DNA of 64,000 nt from positions 1 to 64,000 of the forward strand of contig QPMI01000290.1 in the NCBI GenBank assembly GCA_004431415.1. Direction: 5' to 3'. The position numbers were made by a program, and so were the translations under genes. The notes beneath the pieces were generated by a model. It saw nothing but the letters and a program-made list of their open reading frames with translations, made no database searches and was not told the origin of the DNA. Every line of letters begins with the position of its first letter. Position 1 is the first letter of the stretch. This document shows, in pieces, positions 9,879 through 22,200 of this stretch. Origin of the DNA: Cyanophora paradoxa (lineage: Eukaryota; Glaucocystophyceae; Cyanophorales; Cyanophoraceae).

Positions 9879-12394
9879 ATGAAATCGACCGTGCTGAGTC
9901 TCGTGACGCTGTTCGTACTGGCCTGCGTGTCGACGTCCGTTCATGGGCAGGTCAACATCGGAGGAATCGGTACATCTTCGCAGTTCGGCCGATGGCGTAC
10001 GTTTGATTTGGAGTTTTTGTACGTGCGATCGCAGATGCCGCGGTCGCTCTTGTCTCGCCGGACGGGTCGCCCCCGGCCGAGGGCCTCGCCGTCTTCTCGC
10101 TGATGGTGCGGGCCGGACTGCCGGGCCACCCGCCGGCCGCGGGGTGACGGGGAGAAGCGGCGCACCGCTGAACGGGGCGCAGCGGTCGCTGGACGACGTG
10201 GCGTTCTCGATGAGGGGGCGGGTCTACCTGCAGGTGCTCGCCTGGCACTCGCTGTACGGCGTGGCGTCGGCGGAGTTCGTGGACGCGGAGGGCGCCAAGT
10301 ACGCCCCGGCCAGCGACGACGAGTGTCCCCTCGGCACCCTCAACGCCCGCAACTTCTACGCCGCCTGGTCCGTACCCGCCGGCCGCCCGCCGGCGCCGGC
10401 CGCGCGCCCCGCGCGGGGGCGGGGACCGAGTGGCGGGGCGCAGCTTCGCGGTGAACGCGTCGGCGTCGTTCATCGACGCAAGGAGCGGCGTCCGCAGCCG
10501 CCGCGGCGGCCTCACGCTCACCGCCGCCTCCCGCGGGCCCGCCCTCAAGCGCCCCTCCGTCTCCGCCACCTTCGAATCGGCCATCAACCTTAGTGCGCCC
10601 CGCTCCGCACCCCGCGCCCTCCCCCCGCCCCCTGCCCGCCGCCGCCGACGCGGGGCGGGGCAGCCGGCACGCCCGTGGCCTTCGCGAACCTCTTCGGCGA
10701 CAACGCGACCGCGTGCGGAGGGCCAGCCATCGGTCCGCCGCCCCGCCCGCCCCCGCTGCCGCCCCGCGCGCCGCTGGTCATGACGCCGGGGCGGGGCAGC
10801 GCTGGCGTACTTCCCCGGGGCGGGGAGCAACGTGACGGGGGCGCTGGCGGGGGCAAGCAGGCGTTCCGGGTGCTGCTCGGGGGCGGGGCGCTGCTCTCGC
10901 GCTACATCGCCGCCGCCACGCTCAACGGCGGCGAGGCCGGCGAGGCCCAGCTCGCCGCCTCCGCCTTCTCCGCCACCGTGCCCGGCCCCGCCCCCCGCCC
11001 CGCCCCGCCCCCGCCCCCGACGCCCGGGCCGACGCGGGGCGGCAGCCGCTCAAGCCGGGGCGGTGCTCGGGGGGCGGGGAGCAGGCGTACTGGGTGCCCG
11101 GCTTCACGAACCCCTGCGCCCCGGCGGCCTCGGCCGACGCCGTCAAGCCCCTGCCCCTCGTGCGCCGGCCCCGCCCCGCCTCTCGGGGTTGTGGAGGGGC
11201 GACGGGGGCGGGGCGGCGCAGCTCGCGGGGGTGCCGTCGGTGGAGGTGCAGAACGGGTACGGCAAGGGCGCCGCCTACTGGGGCCCCGACGGCTCCCGGC
11301 CCCTCCTCGCCCTCCACACCACCGAGGCGCCCCCGCCCCCGCCCCCCGCCCCGCCCGCCCCGCCGCCCCTCACGCCCCGGCGGGGCAGTTCGGGGCGCCG
11401 GGCTTCAAGAACGGGGCCCTGTACGGGCGCTTCTCGCCGGTGTACCCGCCCAAGTCCCCGCTGCAGACCTGCGCGACGGCGGCCGGCAAGAAGACCTGCT
11501 CCTTCCTCTTCCCCGACGCCAACAGCGTCCCCACGCCCCGCACCGTGCGCCGCGCCGCGCCGCGCCGGGCGGGGCCGGGGCGCGGGGCGGGGCTCAGGCG
11601 GGGGGCGGGGCAGTCGTGCCGGGCGGAGACGAACCCCGCGTCGCTCCTCTTCTCCCTCTACACCCTCAACTGCGCCGCCCTCTCCCCCGCCCAGGCCCGC
11701 CCGCACCCGCCCCGCCCCCCGCCCCCTCCAGCCGCCCCTCACGCGCGCGCAGCTGGCGGCCGGCGCGGCGGTCGTGGCGGCGGCGGCGGGCGCTGCCCCG
11801 GCGAGGTCGCGCTTGCGTGCGCGAACACCGCTTCGGCGGGCCCCGCCACCGTTGCTGCCCCGGCGCCGGGGCGGGGCGGAGGAGGCGGTGGCGGCGGCCA
11901 AGTCGGCGGAGCTGCCGGCGGCGAAGGCCAAGACCGGCTCGGGCCCCGGCGCCCGCTTCTACGCCACCTTCGCCCCGGGAGCCGGCGCCCTCGGCCAGGC
12001 CGTGCGGCCCCGCCCGCCCACCCCGCCGCCCCCCGCCGCGGGGCGTGACGCGGGGCGGGGCAGGCGGCGCGGTCGTTCCTGGCGGCGGCGGCGGGGGAGG
12101 CGGGGGCGGTGGCGGGAGCGCTGGCGGGGCGATGAACGTGACGGGGACGCGGGGCGGCTGACGGTGGCCGGCCTCGCCGGCGGCCTCACCCAGGACGCCC
12201 TCGTCGACCCCGCCCGCCAGGGTGCCCCCGCCCCGCCCCGCCCCCGGCCCCGCCCCGCCCCGCTCAGCGCCCGGCCCCCGGCGGCAGGCAACGCGGACTA
12301 CTACATCGGGCGGGAGAGCGGGGCCGCGCTGGCCGCCCCCTCCTGGGCCCTCGCCCTCGCCCTCGCATCCCTCCTCGCTCTCCTCTCCCGCTAG
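9879..12394 (+). CDS. Secreted, probably GPI-anchored protein of unknown family
   Basis: The ATG at 9879 opens MKSTVLSLVTLFVLACVST, a typical signal peptide ending near HGQ. Splicing from GGAATCG|gtacat to the acceptor before ATGCCGCGG gives a sensible VNIGGIDAAVALVSPDG. Later exons include RSLDDVAFSMRGRVYLQVLA, FAVNASASFIDARSGVRS, PVAFANLFGDNATACGG, AFRVLLGGGALLSRYIAAA, VPGFTNPCAPAASADAV, GAPGFKNGALYGRFSPVY and SCRAETNPASLLFSLYTL. Several cysteines and N-glycosylation sequons (NAS, NAT) fit an extracellular protein. The last exon ends NADYYIGRESGAALAAPS followed by a hydrophobic stretch (WALALALASLLALLSR) and the stop at 12392-12394, with no cytosolic tail; this is a GPI-signal layout. Introns carry GTGC/GTCC donors, C-rich then G-rich bodies and a CAG end. 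Exons near 11750-12150 are uncertain because several frames stay open. It lies between the two coiled-coil genes. No domain is recognised. Confidence 0.68.
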
Positions 12395-13287
12395 GGCCGG
12401 GACCTGGGCACTGGCCGGGCATGCGCGCAGGAGCTCCTAGAGTTCGCGCCACCCTTCATCATGAGCTTTCGTGTGTGAGAACATACTTGTCAGCTCCAGG
12501 CTGCTGATGCCGTGCCGCTGCCCACATTCTAATTCGGACCACAAACTGCAGGCTGCAGCTTAATCTTGTTTTGCGTCCAGCAGTGAACCAGCTTTGCGGG
12601 CGCTAGCGCTAGCGCTAGCGCGCGCTAGCTGGCCGTTTGACAGGAATTAACCCGATTAACCCGAATTAATATTTGACAGGAGTATTCGGAGCTCTATCTC
12701 CTGGAATTCGGTTCGAAAAAAACTAGATTTCAACTTTTCCCAATTTCGATTGAGTTCTTGAAGTGACGGTACCCGCAAGCGTGATGAAAGGGCTGCCTGG
12801 CAGTTCTACCCCCCTCACCGGAGCAGCGGAGCAGCAGCGAGTTCGCCCGCCGCCGCGACTCCGCCCGGGCCCTGGTGTCAGGGCGTCAATCTCAAGGTTG
12901 GTTTCGCGTCCCCCTGCCGTCCCCGCCCGCCGGTTCCGGTCCTTCTGTTTTTATTAGAATCGAAGCACGCCGGCGCCTAGAAGCTGACCGTCCGGCCGGC
13001 CAGCAAACGTGCTCCGTGAACGTATGCGATTTTTGATGCACGTCGCAGCTCTCGTCAGCCCGCCACGAGTTCTCTGGACCTAGATCCCTCAACCGTACGC
13101 GTGACCCAAAGATACCATGTCGGGTTCGTGCCCTCCGACTTCGTGCCACCGAAAGCTAAATGTTGAAATGACATCTGGATCGCCCGACCATTCGCCCCAA
13201 CCGCGCGCTACGGCCGCCTCTCGATAGATGCCCTTCTTATCTTCTAACCGACTCGTGAAACGACGCTCACGGGGGGCTCCCTCGCAG
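12395..13287. other. Intergenic region before gene B
   Basis: No gene is supported. Base composition drops compared with the flanking exons. A palindromic GCTAGC/GCGC run lies at about 12600-12630, and short repeats of the form CCGATTAACCCG/GAATTAA follow at about 12645-12670. The unidentified first exon of gene B may lie here. Confidence 0.5.
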
Positions 13288-16200
13288 CCGCAACGACGAC
13301 TTATGTGGATACGAAGGTTTCGGCCCTTGCGAGTGAAGTCGACAAGAAGCTTGAGAACCGCCCGAACTTCGCCACCTTCGAGGGTCTGCCACCCCGCCCC
13401 CGCTTCTCCCGCCCGCGTTCGCTCCCTTGCGCGCGCGCTGTTCTAACCACGGGAACGTGCGCCGGGACGCCTCCCTCGACCCCGCAGTCGTCAAGAGTGC
13501 GTACACGTGGATCAAATCGCACGCCCCGCCGCCGTCTCGCCTGATCGTCTCCCGGCCCCCGTCTTGCCGCGTCTTTCCCGCGCCGCACAGATGCTGCCGA
13601 GGACGCCACAGACTCGGTGGCGGGCAAGGCGTCGGAGACGGACCTCGCCCAGAAGATCGGCGCCCTCGAGACGTTCGTCGAGAAGTCCGTCGCCGATCTG
13701 AGCGGCAAGGTCGAGGACGACCTCAAGGTGACAAACACCGGCGGCGGCGAGTTGCCGGTTTCAAGGCTCACGAGACGCGCAGGGAGCCGTCTCTCAAACG
13801 TACCTCGACTCTCAGGTCGCGCAGCTCGACAAGAGTCCGCGCTGCCCGCCGCGACCCCCTCTCGCGCCTGCGCGCACCCCCGACACCGGCTGCCGCAGCG
13901 CTGACGACGAAGATCACCGCGGCGGCGAACGAGACGAAGGCGGCGTGCAAGATCGACCCGACCGGTGCGCCGCCGTTGCCGCCGGCCTCGCCACGGCATG
14001 GGCCCGCGCATGCGCGTCAGCGTCGACGTCGTCGCTGACGGCAGGCGTGCGCAGTGACGAGCCGCATCGACCAGCTCGTCAAGAACTCGGTCACCAGTGC
14101 GCCCGCCCCGGCGCCCGCGCGCGGCGGGCATCTGCAGCGCCGGGGCGGGGCCTGATCATGAGGCCGGGGCAGCGCACCTGGCGGCGCAGCAGACGGAGAT
14201 CGACGGGCTGAAGACGTCGGTGGGGACCAAGGCGGACGACGTGGAGACCAAGGGCGAGCTGGCCAAGGTCCACGGCAAGATCGCCGAGCTCGACGCCTCC
14301 ACCGACTCCCGTATCGTCGGTCCGCCCCTGCCCCGCGCCCCGCCCCCCGGGATCGGGGCGACGAGGGGCGACAGCGATCAAGGAGCTCGCCGAGACGAAG
14401 GCCGCCTCGACCGACCTCACCGCCGCCAACCGCGAGATCGCCGGTCCGCCCGCCCCGCCCCCCTCCCCAGCTCCGGCCCCGCGGCCGCCACACCGGCCCC
14501 GCTCACTCCGCCGCAGACCTCCAGACGGGCCTCAGCACCACCGACGCCAGTGCGCGGGGCGGGACGAGGGGGGCGCGGGGGCGAGCGGGGGCGTGATCAT
14601 GACGCGGGGCGGTCGCAGCGCTGAAGAACCTGATCGAGAAGTCGGAGACGCTGGCGGTGGGGGCGGACGTGGGGGCCGCCCTGGAGGCCGTCAACGAGCG
14701 CATCACCAAGCTCGGGGCGGACACTGACGCTGCCCTCCGCGGTCCGCCCCGCCCCGCCCCGCGCGCCCGCCCCGCCTCACCTGCACGCCGCCGGCAGATG
14801 TGAACGGGGCGGTGAGCACCAAGGCGGAGCAGTCCGCCCTCGACGCCACCAACGAGAGCCTCTCCGGCGCGCCCCCGGCCTCGCCGCCCCCGCCCCGCCT
14901 CGCCTCCCCTGACCGCCCCGCAGACCTCCGGAGCGCCCTCGGCGTCAAGGGCGAGGGTGCGCTCCCCGCGCCCGGATGCAACGCGCGGTCGCGGCGCGGC
15001 GGGGCTGACGTGCCGGCGCAGAGCTCGGGCGCCTGGCCGACGTCGTCGCCACCAAGGCGAACCAGGAGGAGACGGACGGCAAGATCGCCGCCGCGCTCGA
15101 CAAGGCCGTCGAAGTCGAGAAGTGGGCCGGCAACCAGTTCGCGCGTGCGCGCCCCGGTCGGCCGCCCCGGGCGGGCGGGGCCGACGGGGGCGGGCGGGGG
15201 CGCAGAGGCGGCGGAGGTGGTGGCGACCAAGGCGTCGCAGGAGGACCTCAGCGCCCTCGCCGACCGCGTAGGCGACGGCGAGCGCCTCGCCGCCGACCAC
15301 GCCTCCAGTCCGCTCCCCCCCCGCCCTGCCGCCCCGCCGCGTCTCACGGGCGGGGCGGGGCGGCAGAGCTGGGGGCGCTGCGCGGCGACGTGGACGCGAA
15401 GGCGGACGGCGCCCTCACGAAGGACGCGATCGCCGACGTCGGCGCCCGCGTCGACGCCCTCGCCGCGCAGGCCGACCAGGGCTTCGACGGTGCGCCCCGC
15501 TCTGCTCTGCGCCCCGCCGCGCCCCGCTCGCCACTCAAGTGTGCGCGCGCCAGGCATCTCGCGCGCCCTCGAGACCAAGCTCGACAAGGAGGCCGCGGAA
15601 GCCGCCGCCACCAGTGCGCATGCGCCCCGCGACGCCGGCCGCCGGGCCGCCGCCTCCGATGACGGCGCCGCGCGGCGCAGAGGTCGACGAGCGCCTCCTC
15701 GCCGTCGAGTCTGGTGCGCCGCAGCGCTGCGCCGCTCCTCGCCGCCGGGGGCGAGCGGGACGCAGGCCTCGTCGACGCGCACGACAAGGGCAGCGCCAAC
15801 GAGAGCAGCATCCAGCGTGCGCCCGGCCCGGCGCCGGCACCGCGCAGCGCGCGTGGCGGGGCCGGAGTTGAGGCGGGGGGCCCTGGCAGAGCTGAACGAG
15901 GGCCTGGCGGCGGCGGTGGCGGCGCAGGGGGCCCTCGTCTCGAAGGAGGACCTCTCCCAGGCCCTCCTCAGCGCCCTCGACCCCGTCCACAGCGGTCCGC
16001 CACCCCGCCCCCCGACCCCCCGCTCCCGCTGTCCCGCCCTCCCCTGAAGTCGACGTTGGCGCTTGGCGGCAGATGCAAAGGCGGCGGGGGAGCGGATCGG
16101 GCAGCTCGAGGAGCGGGCGGAGAAGGCGGAGACTCGCATCTCTGGGGCCGAGGGGGAGCTGGGCAAGTTGCACAGCGCCGTCCCGTCCCTGGCCACGCAC

Positions 16201-19200
16201 GACGGCGCGCCCCGGCCTGCCGCTCGCCGCCCCCGCAGGGGCCGGGCGTGACGCGGGGGGCGCAGAGGTGGACGAGAAGGTCGCCTCGGCCATCGAGTTC
16301 GCCAAGCAGCAGGTCGCCCCCGTCAGCGCCGGTCCGTGCCCGGGGCGCGGGGGCGCGCGGGCCCGGGGCGCCGGGGGCGACGGCGTCTGAGAGGGGGCGG
16401 GCAGAGCTGAGCACCTTGTCGGAGTCGACGGCCGACAAGCTCGGCTCGCTCGACGGCCGCCTTGAGGGCGTCGAGCGCAGCATCCCCACCCTCGCCACCG
16501 AGGACTGTGCGCCCGTCCCGCCACCCTTGCCCCACGTTGCCCCGTGCCGACCCTCGACCCGCAGCCGTCGCCGACCGTCTCGCGGCCGCGGAGCGCGACG
16601 TCGATGGGAAGATCGCCGACGTCCGCTCCGGTGCGCGGCGGCGCGCGGGGCGCGGCGGCGGCGGGGCGCGGGCCGACGCGGGGCGGGGCGGGCAGAGCTG
16701 GGGCAGGCGAACGAGGTGGCGAACGCGCGTTTCGAGGGCCTGAGCGCCGACATTGCCGGCATCAACGTGAAGCTCCCCGACTTCGCCACCAACGATGGTG
16801 CGTCCCGCCGGCCTTCCACGCCGGCTGGAAACGCGTGCTGACGGCAGCGGCGCGCAGCGCTGGCGGGCGCGGTCTCGGATGCGCAGTCGGCGCTGCGCGA
16901 GAGCATGGCGGGCGTCTCGCGGGCTCTCGAGACCAAGGCCGACCTGAACGAGACTAACGATGCCCTCGCCACCCTCAAGTCCGGTGCGGCCGGCCGCGCC
17001 CCTCCCCGCGCGGCTGGCGGCTGAACGGGCGGGGCAGGGCTCGAGGAGAACGCCGCCGCGGACTCGCAGCAGGAGGAGATGCTGCTGGAGAAGATCGAGA
17101 CTCTGCTGCAGCGCGTGGTGGCCCTCGAGACCGTCGACAAGGAGCACGGCCAGGCGATGGCGGCCGCGCAGCAGGCCAACGAGGCGCAGGAGGCGGCCAT
17201 CGCCTCCAACGCGTCCTTCGCCGAGCAGGTCAACGCCGCCGCCGTCGCGGCGCAGGGCGACGTCGACGCGCTCGCCGCCAAGTACAACGCGAGCACCGTC
17301 GCCACCAACGCCGCCGTGGCCGAGGCGCAGTCGACGGCGGACGCGGCAGCGAAGGCGGTGGCCGACCTCAAGCTCAAGCAGGCCGCCGACGACAACGCGA
17401 CCAACGACCGCATCGCGGCCGCCGAGGACAGGCTCGCCGGCCTCGCCGGCGACGCCCAGTCGGCGGCGGAGCGCGCCCAGGCCGACGTGGACGCGCTGGA
17501 GGCAAAGCAGGCCGCCGACGCGGAGAACCTCGCGGACGCCGTCGCCGCCGCTAAGGGCGTCGCCGACAAGGCCGTCCACGACGCCACCGTCGCCCAGAAC
17601 ACCGCGGACGACGCGGCGACGGCGGCCAAGGCGGCGCACGCGGCGGCGAGCGCGGCGCAGGGCGACGTCGACGCGCTGCAGGAGCCGGTGACGAAGGCGA
17701 CGGCGGCGGCGACGGAGGCGCTGGAGCGCTCGAAGGGCGCCGAGGCGACGGCCGGGGAGGCCAAGGAGGCCGCCGAAGGCGCGCAGCTGGCTGCACGCAC
17801 CGCCGAGGGCGAGGCGACCAAGGCGGCGACGTCGGCCTCCGAGTCCAAGTCGGCCGCCGAGCTGGCGGCTGCCGACGCGTCCGCCGCCAGGGAGTCCGCT
17901 GGTGTCGCCGAGGGCAAGGCGGTCGCCGCGCAGGAGGCCGCTGCAGACGCCAAGGCCGCCGCCCTCTCGTCGGAGAAGGGCGCCGGTGCCGCAAAGGTCG
18001 CGGCCGACCAGGCGGCCGGGAGCGCCGAGACGGCAAGCAAGCACGCCCAGACTGCGGGGGACAAGGCGGCAGCGGCTAGCACTTCGGCCGACACGGCAGG
18101 CATCGAGGCTGATAAGGCGACCACCGAGGCTGGCAAGGCGGCGGCGTCAGCGTCGGATGCGGGCGTCGAGGCTGGCAAGGCGGCCACCGAGGCTGGCAAG
18201 GCGGCGGCGTCGGCAGAGGATGCGGGCTTCGAGGCTGGCAAGGCGGCCACTGAGGCCGGCAAGGCGGCGGCGTCAGCGTCGGATGCGGGCGTGGAGGCTG
18301 GCAAGGCGGCCACCGAGGCTGGCAAGGCGGCGGCGTCGGCGTCGGATGCGGGCGTCGAGGCTGGCAAGGCGGCCACCGAGGCTGGCAAGGCGGCGGCGTC
18401 GGCGGAGGATGCGGGCGTCGAGGCTGGCAAGGCGGCCACTGAGGCCGGCAAGGCGGCGGCGTCAGCGGCGGATGCGGGCGTCGAGGCTGGCAAGGCGGCG
18501 ACCGAGGCTGGCAAGGCGGCGGCGTCGGCGTCGGATGCGGGCGTCGAGGCTGGCAAGGCGGCCACCGAGGCTGGCAAGGCGACCACCGAGGCTGGCAAGG
18601 CGGCGGCGTCGGCGTCGGATGCGGGCATCGAGGCTGGCAAGGCGGCCACCGAGGCTGGCAAGGCGGCGGCGTCGGCAGAGGATGCGGGCGTCGAGGCTGG
18701 CAAGGCGGCCACCGAGGCTGGCAAGGCGGCGGCGTCAGCGTCGGATGCGGGCGTCGAGGCTGGCAAGGCGGCCACCGAGGCTGGCAAGGCGGCGGCGTCG
18801 GCGTCGGATGCGGGCGTGGAGGCTGGCAAGGCGGCCACCGAGGCTGGCAAGGCGGCGGCGTCGGCGTCGGATGCGGGCGTCGAGGCTGGCAAGGCGGCCA
18901 CCGAGGCTGGAAAGGCGACCACCGAGGCTGGCAAGGCGGCGGCGTCGGCGTCGGATGCGGGCGTCGAGGCTGGCAAGGCAGCCACCGAGGCGGGCAAGGC
19001 GGCGGCGTCGGCGTCGGATGCGGGAGTGGAGGCTGGCAAGGCGGCCACCGAGGCGGGCAAGGCGGCCACTGAGGCGGGCAAGGCGGCGGCGTCGGCGTCG
19101 GATGCGGGCGTGGAGGCTGGCAAGGCGGCCACCGAGGCGGGCAAGGCGGCCACCGAGGCGGGCAAGGCGGCGGCGTCGGCGTCGGATGCGGGCGTCGAGG

Positions 19201-22200
19201 CTGGCAAGGCGGCCACCGAGGCTGGCAAGGCGGCGGCGTCGGCGTCGGATGCGGGCGTGGAGGCTGGCAAGGCGGCCACCGAGGCTGGCAAGGCGGCGAC
19301 CGAGGCTGGCAAGGCGGCGGCGTCGGCGGAGGATGCCGGCGTCGAGGCGGGCAAGGCGGCCACCGAGGCTGGCAAGGCGGCGGCGTCGGCGTCGGATGCG
19401 GGCGTCGAGGCTGGCAAGGCGGCCACTGAGGCGGGCAAGGCGGCGGCGTCGGCAGAGGATGCGGGCGTCGAGGCAGGCAAGGCGGCCACCGAGGCGGGCA
19501 AGGCGGCAGCGTCGGCGGAGGATGCGGGCGTCGAGGCTGGCAAGGCGGCCACCGAGGCTGGCAAGGCGGCGGCGTTGGCGTCGGATGCGGGCGTCGAGGC
19601 TGGCAAGGCGGCCACCGAGGCTGGCAAGGCGACCACCGAGGCTGGCAAGGCGGCGGCGTCGGCGTCGGATGCGGGCATCGAGGCTGGCAAGGCGGCCACC
19701 GAGGCTGGCAAGGCGGCGGCGTCGGCAGAGGATGCGGGCGTCGAGGCTGGCAAGGCGGCCACCGAGGCCGACAAGGCGGCGGCGTCAGCGTCGGATGCGG
19801 GCGTCGAGGCTGGCAAGGCGGCCACTGAGGCCGACAAGGCGGCGGCGTCAGCGTCGGATGCGGGCGTCGAGGCTGGCAAGGCGGCGGCGTCGGCGTCGGA
19901 TGCGGGCGTCGAGGCTGGCAAGGCGGCGGCATCGGCGAAGGATGCGGGCGTGGAGGCTGGCAAGGCCGCCACCGAGGCGGGCAAGGCGGCCACTGAGGCG
20001 GGCAAGGCGGCGGCGTCGGCGGAGGATGCGGGCGTCGAGGCTGGCAAGGCGGCCACCGAGGCTGGCAAGGCGGCGGCGTCGGCGTCGGATGCGGGCGTTG
20101 AGGCTGGCAAGGCGGCCACCGAGGCGGGCAAGGCGGCGGCGTCGGCGTCGGATGCGGGCGTGGAGGCTGGCAAGGCGGCGGCGTCGGCGTCGGATGCGGG
20201 CGTGGAGGCTGGCAAGGCGGCCACCGAGGCTGGAAAGGCGACCACCGAGGCTGGCAAGGCAGCGGCGTCGGCGTCGGATGCGGGCGTCGAGGCTGGCAAG
20301 GCAGCCACCGAGGCGGGCAAGGCGGCGGCGTCGGCGTCGGATGCGGGAGTGGAGGCTGGCAAGGCGGCCACCGAGGCGGGCAAGGCGGCCACTGAGGCGG
20401 GCAAGGCGGCGGCGTCGGCGTCGGATGCGGGCGTGGAGGCTGGCAAGGCAGCCACCGAGGCGGGCAAGGCGGCCACCGAGGCTGGCAAGGCGGCGGCGTC
20501 GGCGTCGGATGCGGGCGTCGAGGCTGGAAAGGCGGCCACCGAGGCTGGCAAGGCGGCGGCGTCGGCGGAGGATGCGGGCGTGGAGGCTGGCAAGGCGGCC
20601 ACCGAGGCTGGCAAGGCGACCACGGAGGCTGGCAAGGCGGCAGCGTCGGCGGCGGATGCAGGCATCGAGGCGGGCAAGGCGGCCACCGAGGCTGGCAAGG
20701 CGGCGGCGTCGGCGTCGGATGCGGGCGTCGAGGCGGGCAAGGCGGCCACCGAGGCTGGCAAGGCGGCGGCGTCGGCGGAGGATGCGGACGTGGAGGCTGG
20801 CAAGGCGGCTACTGAGGCAGGCAAGGCGGCCACCGAGGCTGGCAAGGCGGCAGCCTTGGCGGAGAATGCAGGCGTCGAGGCTGGCAAGGCGGCCACCGAG
20901 GCTGGCAAGGCGGCGGCGTCGGCGGAGGATGCGGGCGTCGAGGCTGGCAAGGCGGCCGCTGAGGCTGGCAAGGCGGCGGCGTCGGCGTCGGATGCGGGCG
21001 TGGAGGCTGGCAAGGCGGCCACCGAGGCTGGCAAGGCGGCGGCGTCGGCGTCGGATGCGGGCGTCGAGGCTGGCAAGGCGGCCACCGAGGCTGGCAAGGC
21101 GGCCACCGAGGCTGGCAAGGCGGCGGCGTCGGCGGAGGATGCGGGCGTCGAGGCTGGCAAGGCGGCCGCTGAGGCTGGCAAGGCGGCGGCGTCGGCGTCG
21201 GATGCGGGCGTGGAGGCTGGCAAGGCGGCCACCGAGGCTGGCAAGGCGGCGGCGTCGGCGTCGGATGCGGGCGTCGAGGCTGGCAAGGCGGCCACCGAGG
21301 CTGGCAAGGCGGCCACCGAGGCTGGCAAGGCGGCGGCGTCAGCGTCGGATGCGGGCGTGGAGGCTGGCAAGGCGGCCACTGAGGCTGGCAAGGCGGCGGC
21401 GTTGGCTTCAGATGCGGGCGTGGAGGCTGGCAAGGCGGCCACCGAGGCTGGCAAGGCGGCGGCGTCGGCGTCGGATGCGGGCGTGCAGGCTGGCAAGGCG
21501 GCCACCGAGGCTGGCAAGGCGGCGGCGTCGGCGTCGGATGCGGGCGTGGAGGCTGGCAAGGCGGCCACCGAGGCAGGCAAGGCGGCGACCGAGGCTGGCA
21601 AGGCGGCGGCGTCGGCGTCGGATGCGGGCGTCGAGGCGGGCAAGGCGGCGGCGTCGGCGTCGGATGCGGGCGTCGAGGCTGGCAAGGCGGCCACCGAGGC
21701 TGGCAAGGCAGCGGCGTCGGCGTCGGATGCGGGCGTCGAGGCTGGCAAGGCGGCCACCGAGGCCGGCAAGGCAGCGGCGTCGGCGTCGGATGCGGGCGTC
21801 GAGGCTGGCAAGGCGGCCACCGAGGCTGGCAAGGCGGCGGCGTCGGCGTCGGATGCGGGCGTCGAGGCTGGCAAGGCGGCGGCGTCAGCTTCAGATGCGG
21901 GCGTGGAGGCTGGCAAGGCGGCCACCGAGGCTGGCAAGGCGGCGGCGTCGGCGTCGGATGCGGGCGTCGAGGCTGGCAAGGCCGCAGCTGAGGCAGGCAA
22001 GGCGGCGGCGTCGGCGTCGGATGCGGGCGTGGAGGCTGGCAAGGCGGCCACCGAGGCTGGCAAGGCGGCGGCGTCGGCGTCGGATGCGGGCATCGAGGCT
22101 GGCAAGGCGGCCACCGAGGCTGGCAAGGCGGCGGCGTCGGCGTCGGATGCGGGCATCGAGGCTGGCAAGGCGGCGGCCTCGGCGTCGGATGCGGGCGTCG

